Source: Ectobius pallidus (Eukaryota > Arthropoda > Insecta > Blattodea > Ectobiidae). Taken from it: a stretch of DNA of 64,000 nt. Positions 11,280 to 22,764 of the stretch are shown here, one piece after another; the stretch's first letter is position 1; the number at the start of each line of letters is the position of its first letter. The position numbers and the translations under genes are program-made. The stretch spans positions 64,497,073 through 64,561,072 of the forward strand of contig CAXKWD010000006.1 of NCBI GenBank assembly GCA_964059195.1, read 5' to 3'. The notes beneath the pieces were generated by a model. It ran no database searches. It had not been told where the DNA came from and worked only from the letters and a program-made list of their open reading frames with translations.

Positions 11280-13320
11280 CGTCATATTGATAGTGGGCAC
11301 TTTGAACTTTTTTTATTTATTTTTTGTTTTTTTTGTTTTTATTTTTTTAATATATTTTCTTTTTAGATTTATTTTCCTGACCTGGGAAATCTAAATCTAT
11401 CGAATATAGGAGCAAATATTTATTCATTTAATATGTGTGATGCTATATGGAGAATATTGTATGAAAAAATCGGCAAGGTATGAATGGTACATACCTATTT
11501 CTGTCATCAACCTAAAAGCTCAAGAGTTCAATTCATAACTCATATAGGCCTATATGAGAAAGTTTGTGCAACATATTTTTCACCGTTTATTTAACCTTTT
11601 CAGTACTGCTGACGAATAAATGCTTCGCCTCAAGAATTGTATAAAATGAAAGATATTGCTTTATGTAAAATGTGAGGATTTTTTCCCATGTGTCAGGATG
11701 GAAAACAACTATTGCACGAAAATTTTACCCATCGCCTTCAAATTTAGTACCCATTGATGATTTCAATTCATGTAAACATTTAGCCCTGAAATGGTTAATT
11801 GTGTGGGCTAACAATGTTTAGTTTTCCACAGTTGTTATGTTTGTCTGATCCACCCTAGGAAAATTTCCTTTTGCAATTGTTATGTTAAGCTCCCGTGAAA
11901 TTGTGCTAAAATGCTACACAAGATTGAATGAAAAGACTATTCACACGATCTCGTTTTTACACTTTCCTTTGTTTTATACTTGTTACTGTCTTTATCTGTA
12001 AATAAACTCTGCTAATGTATGTCATTGTTTTCCTGCTGGTGGTATTTCGGTTTTTTCATCATATTGAGTATAAGAGTGAGGTCGAAACTAAAGGGGTAAA
12101 GGGTTTGCAGTGCAGCCCGAGTTTGATATTCATTTAACAGTCGTGATTTACAATTGCTGCAGAGTTAGCACACTGGGAAACTGATCTTTGACAAGTCGCA
12201 CGGAATTTATACCACCACACAAAAATCCTATCTCTAAACCATAAAGCAGCACAGGGGCAGTAATTAAATTGATATTGCAGTTTCCCCAGTTTGCGTCCTC
12301 TCGACCAAATGATGTCTCCTGTTTCACCGAACCTCTGCTTTATTGTTGTTCTTACTATGGACAAGAATGGCCTGTGGGGAAACGTATTTTCCATTTTATG
12401 CTCACATTTGACCGACTGTTTTAATCACAATATTTGAAGTTGTAACCAAGTAGATTAAGGCGCTGTTTCCCAATCTTCATTATGAACATAATCATCAATT
12501 AACATCGACATCATGGTGTCCAGTTGATATTTAAATGTACGCCTAATTATAAGTTTTTGTTCGACCATACTATAATACGCTTATTACGTATGACGTAACA
12601 GTATCATAAAGACACTCATTTCGACACTATTTATGATTTAAAACTGGTGTAGTATCGATTACTATCGAACAAGGAACGATCTTGAAACCTTGAGAGTAGC
12701 AGCTGAAATCTGCGTAATAAATGGTCTGTATTTAAAATGAAATCAATTCTGTTTGTGTTAATTTTAATATCATCTAAACTAATTAATATCATGCTGTAAA
12801 AGTCCGTTTGTTGGAAGAAAATAGCAAAAGGAAGCTTCGATTTGACTGACCCCGTATTCTGCCATCTCTCGTAGAAGACATGAACTATGTCAACCAGGTT
12901 GTGGGAAGGTCAGCTGTCTGAAGGGTAGCCGGTTCGTTTACGTGAATCTAAAATCTCAACATTTAGACTATTTATAGGCCGAACAAAACAGTTGTATGCA
13001 GTTTTCCTATAATTGTAATTAAGATACTCGTATGAAAATAGTCGGATCTTAATAATAGGTGCTTTTAGTCATTAACAGAATTTTTCTTCCAATATTTCAC
13101 GAACTAGGAAGATTTTCAATGGAAAAAATACAGGAGAATTTTCACTTTCTTCCTATTTTCATTCAGAAGACTTCTCTGAATGTAAAAAAAAGTCCTGTTG
13201 AATTTCATTTTGGTCAACAGCTAGTGGATTAGAAAAAAAGTTTCCTTATCATTCTGCCTGAGAGCTCGTGTAGGCCTAAATTATTAGTTAGCAATTCTGT
13301 GGTAACTGCATCCTGGATAG
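11280..13320. other. No gene recognised
   Basis: A T-rich tract lies at 11308-11362. A minus-strand ORF of 86 aa at 12134-12394 is open and not low-complexity, but I recognise no domain and see no convincing splice context. Confidence 0.45.
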
Positions 13321-13329
13321 TAGACATCT

Positions 13330-13535
13330 TGAATGTTACTTTACAATAACAGTGGAAGCCCGGTCACAAAAATCACTAATTTGTGTGCCTCACAGTACTG
13401 CATATGACATAACTTGAACTTGTCTGTTAGTAAGAAAGACATTAGGAAAGAGGTTCCATCTGGCGCAGTGGCACGGATAGCCAAAAGTCCTGGGTTCAAA
13501 TCCCAGTGTCAGAGGAATTTTTCTCCTATAATATT
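13330..13535 (+). mobile_element. tRNA-derived SINE (type C) with associated upstream unit
   Basis: The upstream unit (about 13330-13440; CAATAACAGTGGAAGCCCGG, then GCCTCACAGTACTG) matches 55785-55880. It is followed by a tRNA-like part with B-box GGGTTCAAATCCC at 13493-13505 and the tail GAGGAATTTTTCTCCTATAA. That tRNA-like part recurs at 36895-36985, 55600-55735 and 55915-56030. Here the A-box side has diverged. The 70-aa minus-strand ORF over this segment is a by-product. Confidence 0.65.
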
Positions 13536-13779
13536 TCTCATCTGAAGGCATATTCATCCAAGCTTTTCCTGTTACCGGAGAACACAGGTTTTTATTTAGC
13601 AAGCCTCAAGTGATATTTCCTCCTTCCGTTTTCATCTGTTTAATGCTTGAAAACTGCAGCGCAATAATAAATTATACTTATTTTCCTACTTATCCTTAGT
13701 GTTAGTTTAACTTCTTCCATTGTAGAAACATTTATGCAACCCATGGCTTACTGAACCGCTTACTGGATTTTTAGCAGCA

Positions 13780-14075
13780 AGGACAATGGATAGCCTCCCG
13801 AGTGAGTGGTCATCCCACCTCTGAGACAACACGAATACATAGGACGATACACACCAGTCGTTCACACACTTACTCTATACGGCGCGGATGGGTTTAAGAT
13901 ATTGACAGAAAGATGATATCCGGACACCACAAGGACCTAAAGTTACCGAAATTCGTCTTACATTTGAGAAAACCCCCACCTAGATTTCTTGTCCCGAACA
14001 GGAATCCAGCCCGGGCCCGCTGCATTAGAGAAGCGAACTCATGACTTGCGCCACTGCGGTAGACAATAAATTATA
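13780..14075 (-). mobile_element. tRNA-derived SINE (type D), minus strand
   Basis: On the minus strand a tRNA-like head (CAGTGGCGCAAGTCATG near 14063-14047; box-B-like GGGCTGGATTCCTG near 14012) leads into a body with GGGGGTTTTCTC near 13977. ATATCATCTTTCTGTCA and CGACTGGTGTGTATCGTCC come next. The same body occurs in plus orientation at 55310-55560. The two copies are diverged but collinear. Confidence 0.6.
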
Positions 14076-14605
14076 GACCAACAGTTATATGTGAAAAATT
14101 TCTAACCCCTGATGATCTGGACTTCATTAGGCCTACTCCGTGTTTTCCAGCATTTTTTTAGTTTTTGAGCACTGGTGTATTAGATAAGCATATACGGTTC
14201 ATGCTGACCCCTGCGAATGTTTGAAATTTTTCTTGTAATCAGAAATTAATACAATAAATACCCTTACATAGAAACAAACTTACGTACATACAAACACTTT
14301 TGAGCTGTATAATGCGGTTTGTGCGACAGAATAACTACCAATGTTTGATAAGAGATTGTTATCGGTATTAAATCCGCCGGACAATGTGTATCTATTTTAA
14401 ACTCCAGTTAGGAAATATAAAATATTCAGTAATATATGAAAAGGGAGCACAAGGATATCATTGGTCTACCCGTGTACCACACGCAATGTGGAATTGTGAG
14501 CATAGTTAATGTAATGTTCTATAATAATCATTATCAATTTCATTTTATTTTATTACTAACTTCTTCATTACTAAACCTGATCACGGTCTCTATACCAGAG
14601 ACGAG

Positions 14606-14727
14606 CTAAGAACGAAATCTGAGGTAAACAAAAACCAGTATATCTGTCTCACTCTTAAGTCATACGAGTAATGTGCTCGAGTGAGACAGATGTACTGGTT
14701 TTTGTTTACTTCAGGTTTCCTTCTTAG
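14606..14727. mobile_element. Hairpin MITE or inverted repeat, 49-bp arms
   Basis: Arms 14606-14654 and 14679-14727 are inverted repeats of 49 bp with about five mismatches, separated by 24 bp. The core AACAAAAACCAGTA and the inner CTGTCTCACTC are perfectly mirrored. There is no coding capacity. A transcript would fold into one long stem. It could be a minimal MITE or a fold-back derivative; no target duplication was identified. Confidence 0.8.
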
Positions 14728-14734
14728 AAAAGTC

Positions 14735-15885
14735 AGACTTTAGTCTCATTGTCATCGCTTTGTTACGGTATATATTAGGCCGCCATCGTCTTCATAACCA
14801 TCATAGTATCCACATTTTCTTTTCAGTTGTCGACAAATTGCTTTAGGACCTTTGGCGTCGTCATTATCATCGGAGATGTCGTACTTTCTAGCAAATTTGT
14901 CATTGTCAACATGAAGTTTAAGGTCACCAAAGACTTACTGAATGTTTAAAAAAACTCAATGGAAGTTTTTAATTTTTTAAGTTTACCCTGTTTAAAATTC
15001 TCACTGACCATTACGGTTGCTTTTTTCGCGATGAAAAAGTGAATTTAATTAACAAATTACTACTTGTTTTGTAAAATATCGTAGGTAGTTGCTAAAAATC
15101 CTGCACAGAGCTTAAATTACTGTAACACTCGCGACGTAGTAATGAGCAATTAGCTGTACTGAATATAACGAAATAAGTGTACTCTAAATTTCCTAATTGC
15201 AACTGCAATTATAAAGTGTGCTATTCCATTCCCCTTGTTTGCAGTTCACTTAATCTCAGGATTTTTCTTATTATTTCAAACCAGGCAGTAATCTGAGTTA
15301 ATCATGAAAAATGTGTATTTCATTCATTCTCCATTCATCCACAACACTTACAAAGTAAACAAAGAAATAAACAGTTAAATAGGAGCACATTATAGTTTAA
15401 TTTATTTTATCTAAATATTCTGCACAAAGAAAAAGAGATTAACATGACAAAATGTGTTTAAAATTTACCCTAAATGTATTTGCTTCCTATCTCAATGTGC
15501 TATGTCTTCACAGAATATCAATTATTACACCACTAAAAGCTTTGTAGGGAATTGTGGCACTTTTTCGGTACAGGTAAAATTCCAATCGCCTTAAGGAATA
15601 GTGCCGTGTTTAATTTTCGAATATTAGTACTAATTAAGTGCACTTTCTGATTCTGGGAAAACGTGTACATTTGTGAGCATTATATTGTAAGAAATAAACT
15701 ATTTATGCTGCAAGGTGTGTAGTTAATTTTTTTATTTACAATAGATTTTTTTAAACTTTGTTTTGACAAAGATAATAGCAGGGTATTTACATTTTATAGA
15801 CGTTAAGAATTTTCAAAGTCTATTCGTGAACTGTGCGGAAGATTTTGCTGATGAAGTTTGTGACGTCAACAGTCTTGATGTGGGA
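14735..15885. other. No gene recognised
   Basis: AT-rich intergenic DNA with no supported feature. Confidence 0.45.
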
Positions 15886-15890
15886 CTTCA

Positions 15891-16110
15891 GTAAAGATCT
15901 AGCACGAAATCTGTGCCGATGAGACCGTTACTCTCTAGACGTCTAGAGAGGACATGCTATTGTGCGAGAGAGAGAGAGGCCTTTACAAATAGAAAGGGAG
16001 ATACTGTTGTGCGAGAGAGATAGATAGAAGGCCAATCGACGCTACAGTCCCCACGAAAACGTAATGCAATGACTTAGGCAATCGGCACAGATTTCGTGCG
16101 GGATCTTTAC
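15891..16110. mobile_element. TIR-bearing MITE, 220 bp
   Basis: Terminal inverted repeats of 30 bp at 15891-15920 and 16081-16110 (GTAAAGATC..GCACGAAATCTGTGCCGAT) differ at two positions. The interior has the perfect palindrome CTCTCTAGACGTCTAGAGAG (15932-15951) and two copies of TGTGCGAGAGAGA. There is no ORF. The ends may extend to CAG/CTG, as in hAT elements, but no 8-bp duplication is visible, so the superfamily is unassigned. It directly abuts a LINE fragment. Confidence 0.8.
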
Positions 16111-16116
16111 CTGGAG

Positions 16117-16490
16117 CTAGAACGGTTGGCCGTTCTCTTGTGTCAGTAGGTGTACAGGTGTCTGCGGCAACTTTTCCAGGCAGTTACATAGAGGAGAATG
16201 TACTTTCTTAATTCTATGGAGATAAGTACGGAAACATCCATGATTGGTGAGGAATTGTGTATGTGGTTGGGCCATAAGAGTATTAAAAGTCTGCGGGGGT
16301 TGGAGGGGTGAACTGTTTGGCGTGATATGTAGCCTCGAAATGTATGTATGTAACGTTCCAAATATGTATATACGAGTAGAAGTCACTTCGCCCGAGACAA
16401 TGGGATGGAGTTATATATATATATGGCGTGGAAAGGGTATTTAATTCTCCTTTGGATGGATTCCCCCAGATCTCGTTGGAAGTTCTGTCC
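16117..16490 (-). pseudogene. R1/I-group LINE fragment: C-terminal tail after RNase H
   Basis: The minus-strand translation from 16386 contains QFLTNHGCFRTYLHRI near 16258-16211, then SPLCNC and LPQTPVHLLTQ. This matches the pattern of the post-RNase-H region of R1/I-type ORF2, where TGHGxFxxYLxRF is followed by a cysteine motif. The upstream part (to about 16490) resembles the linker before it but is broken and includes a TA-rich stretch. It is probably a separate insertion from the LINE at 1-1314; it may have been cut by the adjacent MITE. Confidence 0.6.
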
Positions 16491-16499
16491 ACTTGAGTT

Positions 16500-18765
16500 T
16501 TAGAAGAACTGCAATGGTGGGTGAGCTTCTTCTTATGGGTTTTATGTGTTAATCAAGGTTCAGGGCTGGCTGTATTGGCATTACACAAACTTTCTTATAA
16601 GGTTGAACTTAGTTTAGATACATACAACTGAAATGAAACTCATATCAAGGAAACGAAAGATCATATCGTATTAATATTATAAGAATATTATAAGAATATA
16701 TAAAGCGTGATACATCTTGGTAAAATTTGTGTTAGGGGTAGGGAAAGAAATATTTCGTCCGTAAGAAAATGTATGTGATCGTGTTCCTCGAGTGATCAGG
16801 ATTATACCTCCAACAGTAAAACTGTTATCAAAAGCAAATTTAAAAAAAAGTTTCTTCGATTATATTTTCATATATGTATTCTCAATTTCGTATAAGATTG
16901 TTTAATTATTATAATATTTTCTGACAAATTTATCCATAATGCAAATATCGAAGTGTCATCGCAAGCTTATTCAAATTTTGATAGAAAATGTACCGCTCTA
17001 CCCTATTTGTGTGCTCGTATTGGAGATCGTTTGATCACAGAAGTGAATAATGGGAAGAAAACACATTGAGGAGGAAATTGATGTTGAAGTTGACCCCCAT
17101 ATAACACAAACGGTTGAATTTGCTCCGAGCGGTATTTGAAGGCTTGTCCCACGATCCTTGCACTGAATATCAGACTAACTATTGTCCGTGCCAAGGTCCT
17201 GAATGACGTGGGTTGATCTGAGGATAATTCGTTAAGAGATGGAGATGAGGAATGAAACAGTGAAAGTATTTAAGTGAGGGAATAAAATAGATTTGGAAAT
17301 CCTAAAAGTTGAAGTACCGGTACTAGAAGAAAGAACTTGCAAGAGGATAAAGATAAGTAAGTGAGAATAATAAAGCTGGGGTGGTAAAATTTAATGTTTG
17401 TTAATTAGGTCAAGGTGGATGGAAGAATACTTCGATATTTTTTCGCCACTAAGAGAACATAAATCTGGCAGAGCATGTCAAATATTAATATTTTGGTTGC
17501 GATCAAGATTTTATATATACCCATGTACAAAATCAAAAACATGTGAAAAAAATTTAAGATTTGTATTTTATCAGGGGTCATGAATTACACAAGATATTGC
17601 AGTCTTAAAATTAATATATTCCCTATGAGGCCATAGAAGCCCTGGGGGTTCCAGAAGGTTGAGGCTCCTAGGTTTTAAGATTTGGGGCACGTGAAGGTGG
17701 TAAAATTTTCAGCTTTACAAACCGACTACTATTAACTCAGAGTGGTTCTTGTTATTCATGACTGGTCTGAGTCGACCACATGGCCATAGATCGACTCCAA
17801 AGATTAGGCCAATCGAAAAATCCCAACGATTTCATCGGAACTTTTGGTTTGAACCGCTGTGCCTGATCCAAGTAAACTAAGGCGTACCCATATTGCAGCC
17901 TTGCCTATTAATTTATATTTGTTTCTTTTGTTTGTGACCTAAAGTAACTAGTTTTCCTGTCGTTCTCGCGTCCTGTCTTTTCTGCTTATCACTACTAGAA
18001 TTAATGGAATAATAAGACAAAATTTGGCAGTAGCTAGGCATCATATGTTATACAATATAACTAGAAGTAAAATGCGATCCTCTTGTATCATTGCATAAGG
18101 AATTAAAACTACTCAGTGAATAATTCAAACTTCAGTAATGTAAACTAAAGATAACATGTTTAAATAAATTAACACTGATCATTCATGAAGTAAGCCCTAC
18201 TACAGAATATTCAGAATGTCTGTATTTCCATCGAAATTACAATAACATTACTTTAGGCCTGCGTCAAAAGAATTATTCCTGAAGTGAAATCCTAAACATC
18301 CGTGAACATTTTAATATTAACGTACCAACCTATGTAATTCTCATAATAAATATTTAATAAGTATTTATCTTTAAACATAAGATTCGTTGATGAACTATGC
18401 AAAGAATTGCAACGGCCATAGAAGACTGGGATGGAGTAAAGAACAGAGTTTTTCAAAGTTTTGTACTTAGGCAGCGCCAGTAGCAGAGGGAAGCCTCCAC
18501 TTGCCAGATCCATCAGAGACCCAGCGTCGCAACTATTAATCACAAAACCATAACAATGCCGCGACACACATTCCCTACGAACCATACACCCTGTCTCAAA
18601 TTTTTCAACCACTACCCAAGTGGCTAATTAGTATAAAATGTCTCATGTGAACACATAACGTCCTCTACCCTAATAAAAGTTTTGGTGCTTAATATAATAT
18701 AATATTATATTATAATATAATAAATTACAAATATTATGCATATCATGAAATTCGTGTAGGCAATT
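16500..18765. other. No gene recognised
   Basis: Low-complexity AT-rich DNA with scattered short ORFs, the longest being 106 aa at 18292-18612 (minus), unrecognised. A small palindromic TAATATAATATTATATTA-type tract lies at about 18691-18722. Confidence 0.45.
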
Positions 18766-18769
18766 TAAA

Positions 18770-19030
18770 CAAAATCATTACAGCCGTTTTCGAGAAAATC
18801 GACAAAAACCAAATTTTCTTAATGTAAGGTGGCATTATAAGTAAGATGCGAACGTGTGCCGATAAGCGGTAATCTGACCTTCTCGAGCTTCTCTGACCTT
18901 CTCGAGCTGGGGACCACAAAAAGTATGCTTATGTTAAACATTCGACATAGAATTTCGGGGTCAAACACAGTTGGCCTCCTTTCTCTACGGTAGGTCTACA
19001 TCTGGCACGAGCAGAGGAAGTAAAAATGAA
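18770..19030 (-). repeat. Dispersed repeat family D, copy 2 (partial, inverted)
   Basis: On the minus strand this shows the family D block TTTGACCCCGAAATTC near 18965-18950. The centre near 18801-18780 (TTTTCTCGAAAACGGCTGTA on the minus strand) follows. A local tandem duplication of TGACCTTCTCGAGCT lies near 18877-18908. Fragmentary. Confidence 0.5.
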
Positions 19031-19599
19031 ATCAAAATCATTCACTTACCCAGAAGTACTCTCTTTCCTGAAAATTGGTCAATGAGGTGTACAGAAAGTG
19101 TAGGACCTACATGTAATTAGTCTGCAATAAGGGCTAAAGGACTCAGAATAACACCCTCATTACATTCCTCAAAGTTATGGGCGTATATAATGACAGAGAC
19201 TTTTTTTTATGTGCCGGCTGTGGCTTACAAACGTTACAATTCGTGAAACGCAGTGTTTCAAGACCTGTTTTAAGTGCTTTTAAGTGCATTTGTATTGTTA
19301 TAATGCCACAACATAGGTACACTTTAAATCAGATATTTTTATGTACAAAAATGCATATTTAAAATTTGATTAGTAACTTATATTTCAAGTTTTTTTGTTG
19401 TGGTTTGTAGTTTGTTTGTCACTAATGAATTTGTTATAGCCTCAAGATAGCCTTAGTATGTATTATAATTTTTTCCTTTGAACCAATGTTTATTTGTCAC
19501 CCCTCGCATGAGCTTTGCTCTTTGGGGTTGTATTATATAAATTAAATATTAAAAAATATTTTAAAAAACATTTATATGTAAAAACAAAATATTTCAGAA

Positions 19600-19795
19600 T
19601 AGTCAGGATGCGTTTTTTAAGGAAATTTTCTGGGGTTCCTGCACCTCACAGAAATACTATGCGTAATCTTGTTAGCAAATTTGTAATATAAGAACATGGC
19701 GGCAATTTCACAAGAATTAATGCGTGTGAATGCAAACTTCCTTAAAAGATGTCAGAAATGTATGGCGGTAAACGGAGATCGTTTTCAATATCTTC
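19600..19795 (+). pseudogene. Mariner-like transposase remnant with large internal deletion
   Basis: The plus strand encodes an N-terminal-like piece (LRKFSGVPAPHRNTMRNLV, from about 19617). After a short gap it reads directly into a C-terminal piece ISQELMRVNANFLKRCQKC ... NGDRFQYLL and a stop near 19798. The second piece matches the C-terminus of the mariner-like copy at 44.5 kb (DFLKRCQKCMDNDGGQFQHLL). The catalytic core between them is missing, so this is an internally deleted, dead copy. Confidence 0.6.
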
Positions 19796-19871
19796 TGTGA
19801 CGAAGGAAGGTGATTATTATAACTGTAGGCCTAATTTAGAAATCCGTGTGCTTGAATTGAGAGGTTGTGTA

Positions 19872-19960
19872 CATGAGCCTTTACCGGCCGACGACTTGCT
19901 TCCAAGCCGCCGCGCGAACCGTGCGTTCTCGACACATCGGAAAAATAATCTCTCTGTAAG
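19872..19960 (+). repeat. GC-rich block shared with the mariner-like element at 45.4 kb
   Basis: TTTACCGGCCGACGACTTG, CCGTGCGTTCTCG and AAAAATAATCTCTCTGT occur in this order here and, reversed, at about 45431-45345. The block is unusually GC-rich for the window. Here it lies 3' of the transposase remnant; at 45.4 kb it lies 5' of the transposase. Its function is unknown. Confidence 0.65.
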
Positions 19961-19999
19961 ACTTGAAAATAAATTTTCTGGTTTCTTACCAGACTACGT

Positions 20000-20287
20000 C
20001 CTTCATATCTCCACTTAGAGAGCTTGGTTTGGCGTATTTATTAAAAATCTTATAATAGGCCTATGGTACATACCAGGACTGACCTTGCCGTATGTGACTG
20101 TAATCAGGTAATCACTAATCACTGCTGAAGAATAATATGTACTAATTCAGATGCTCGTTCGTGGGTAGCCACATGAGAAAACTTTGGAATTAAACAAGAT
20201 GGGCGTATACTTAGTGAAATATTGGGGAGCTTACACAGCCTACAAGATCATATTTTGTACACATCAGCTGTATACAAATTTATTCAC

Positions 20288-20333
<46 letters not shown>

Positions 20334-21750
20334 ACTTACACTGGAAAGTTCATAAGTGTTTATATATCTGTACTTCAGACACCTAACAAAAAATAATAAA
20401 ATAATAATGATAGACTTCGGAAGATTTTCTGCTTTCATCTTTCTAAGTGTGTTAACACGCCAAAACGGTTGCATGTGAATTATCAAGAGTTCATATTTCA
20501 GAAATGATTTAGGCTATAATACGGCGGTTCTCCACTTTGTAAGTGTTACGGATTCCTTGAATTAATATTATTGTTTTGGATAATCCCAAAAAATTATTTG
20601 CGTAATTTAAATAATCGAATCTATTAAATATTTCTGACACAACATAATAGCAATATTAGGTTAATGTTGTAAATGGACGGTTCGCGATGAATAGAGTTAC
20701 GGAATTTTCCAGAAATGCTTTAGGTAATCTTATAACAATGAGAATTACCTGTAGGACCTGTACTAAGACTGCCAGTTAAAACTCTGATTTAAATTCTTTA
20801 AATATATCTTGTTTGACCATACACTTCTTCCAGTTTCACCTCACTATAATGTGGCCCGCATAAGTTGCGCTTAACTAGAAAACGGACCACACCATCTAAC
20901 CGCCTCAATGCGGACCCGAAATGCGTCACACAATTTTGATTTGGCGGGATTGGCACACAATTTTGTTTAATTGCGATAGATCAAGAAGCAGTTACACCAT
21001 TACTTATCACACCACAGGAAGCTTAGTAAAAACAAATACTTGTGCTTCGTTGATTGGTAGAAAACCAGTTTTTATTTTTAAACATTATTTCACATAATAA
21101 TAGTTTTCAATTTAGATTTAAATGCCATAAGCTAAAATGATATGAAATAATATGCTGGAAATGGTGGATTTTATTGTAAATTTCATTTATGAACTATAAA
21201 TAAGCCAGTAAAAAAATATATTGCCAACATCACATGTAAAAAATTAATGCAGCGTGGTAATTTATTGCAACTATATTGACATCCAAACAAAACTCAGAAT
21301 AAATAAACCCATATCGTTAGCAGCGGAAACGCAGTAAATTTTATCGTCGAAATTGGAAAATTGCTTATGGAGTTTGTCTAGTGTCGGTAGTACAGACTGC
21401 ATCATATGTTTACTCTAAAAGTGAAACGATTTATTAGAGGAAATGCAGTGTCACGCATTCTGACTGATAAACATGAAGATTAGTTCTATATGCTAGCAGA
21501 GAGGAGTGAAGCGACTTGAAAAGCAAGTTCCCCTCTTAGCGGCATTTCTGCGGGCTATCTGGTATTGATTGCCGCAAGTTTTTGTCTGTGTGTTTCTTGA
21601 AGAGCTCCTGTGTGAAAGTATAACTTTACTATCTGTAGTTACAGTACTTTAATTAAAGTGGGGTTAAAAGTATATTCCGAAGGGTATACTTCGTTATATT
21701 GGATGTAGCATTCTGGAATAATGCGACATGGAATCCCTTTCATACACAGT
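20000..21750. other. No gene recognised; (AT)n microsatellite at 20289-20331
   Basis: About 21 AT units sit at 20289-20331. The remainder is AT-rich with no supported feature. Confidence 0.55.
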
Positions 21751-21752
21751 AT

Positions 21753-22149
21753 AGTCCAGTTATTCATTGCATGGCCAGGCGGCTTCCTTTTGTTAGGAGG
21801 AAAAGTTTGCCGACAGCTCAACCCATGTTCTTTGTTTTTACCGCACCAATCAGCTAGTTACCTCAGTCAATCAAAATCTAAGAATGTCCTGTGGCAATTT
21901 TGACAGCTACTCGTCTACTCCGCGTGGAGGGAAATGCGCGGTTGCAAGATCAAGTTACAGTAAACAATAACACGTGTGAATTGAATAAAGCGAAGGAAGA
22001 ACAGAGATCAGAGATAACATTGAGAGAATATTACAACGTTGCTTTTGTTTTGGAAAGCGGAAGCCCAAGACCGATTTAGTCAGATCAATTAACATAAAGA
22101 AACACCGAAACCTTTGAAGCCGACTGGCCATGCAATGAATAACTGCACT
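21753..22149. mobile_element. MITE unit 1 of a 1-kb palindrome
   Basis: A 397-bp unit with TIRs: AGTCCAGTTATTCATTGCAT at 21753, mirrored by ATGCAATGAATAACTGCACT ending at 22149; the match extends into GGCC and the following bases. The interior has no coding sequence. The unit is repeated in opposite orientation at 22378-22760, so the two form a long inverted repeat. Confidence 0.8.
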
Positions 22150-22162
22150 ATACCTCTCTGCT

Positions 22163-22365
22163 GTCCGCCGCCGTGGATGAGTTGGTAGCGTGACTGCCAG
22201 CCACCTGGGCGGCCCGGGTTCGATTCCCGGCCGGGTCGGGGATTTTTCAGTAGTGAAAAATGTATTTCCCGGGTTCAGGACTGGTAGGTAGGGGACTGGC
22301 GCACCCCGGTAACAAATCCGCTGAGAATATCCCCTTATGGGATCACCAGGGGTGAGGAATAACTA
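22163..22365 (+). mobile_element. tRNA-derived SINE (type A) with perfect 11-bp target duplication
   Basis: The element is flanked by ACCTCTCTGCT at 22152-22162 and 22366-22376. The head has A-box TGGATGAGTTGGTAGCG and B-box GGGTTCGATTCCC, an RNA polymerase III internal promoter. A body ends in AGGGGTGAGGAATAACTA. The perfect target duplication implies a relatively recent insertion, and it sits exactly between the two MITE arms. Confidence 0.9.
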
Positions 22366-22377
22366 ACCTCTCTGCTA

Positions 22378-22760
22378 TGGTACAGTTTTTCATTGCATAC
22401 CCAGGCAGCGTTTCTTTATGTTAATCGATCTGACTAAATCGGTCTTGGTTTCCGCTTTCCAAAACAAAACCAACGTTGCATTGTACTCTCATTATTATCA
22501 CTGACCTCAAATCTTCCTTCGCTTTAATCAATTCACGCGTGTTATTGTTTCCTGTAATTTTGATCTTGCAACCTCGCGTTTCACTCCACGCGGAGTTGAC
22601 GAGTAACTGTCATAGCCGTCGCAGGACATTCTTAGATTTTGATTGGCTGGGGTAACTAGCTGATTTGTGCGGTAAAAATAAATAACTTGGGTTGAGCTGT
22701 CAGCAAACTTTTCCTACTAACAAAAGGAAGCCGTATGGCCATGCAATGAATAACTGGACT
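22378..22760. mobile_element. MITE unit 2 of the palindrome, inverted
   Basis: Reverse complement of 21753-22149, with about 10-15% divergence by eye. It ends in ATGCAATGAATAACTGGACT at 22760. With the SINE removed, units 1 and 2 would be separated by only about 28 bp. Confidence 0.8.
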
Positions 22761-22764
22761 GTCG

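Noticed and set aside
20289..20331. Origin- or promoter-like AT tract
   Set aside because: It is a plain (AT)n microsatellite.
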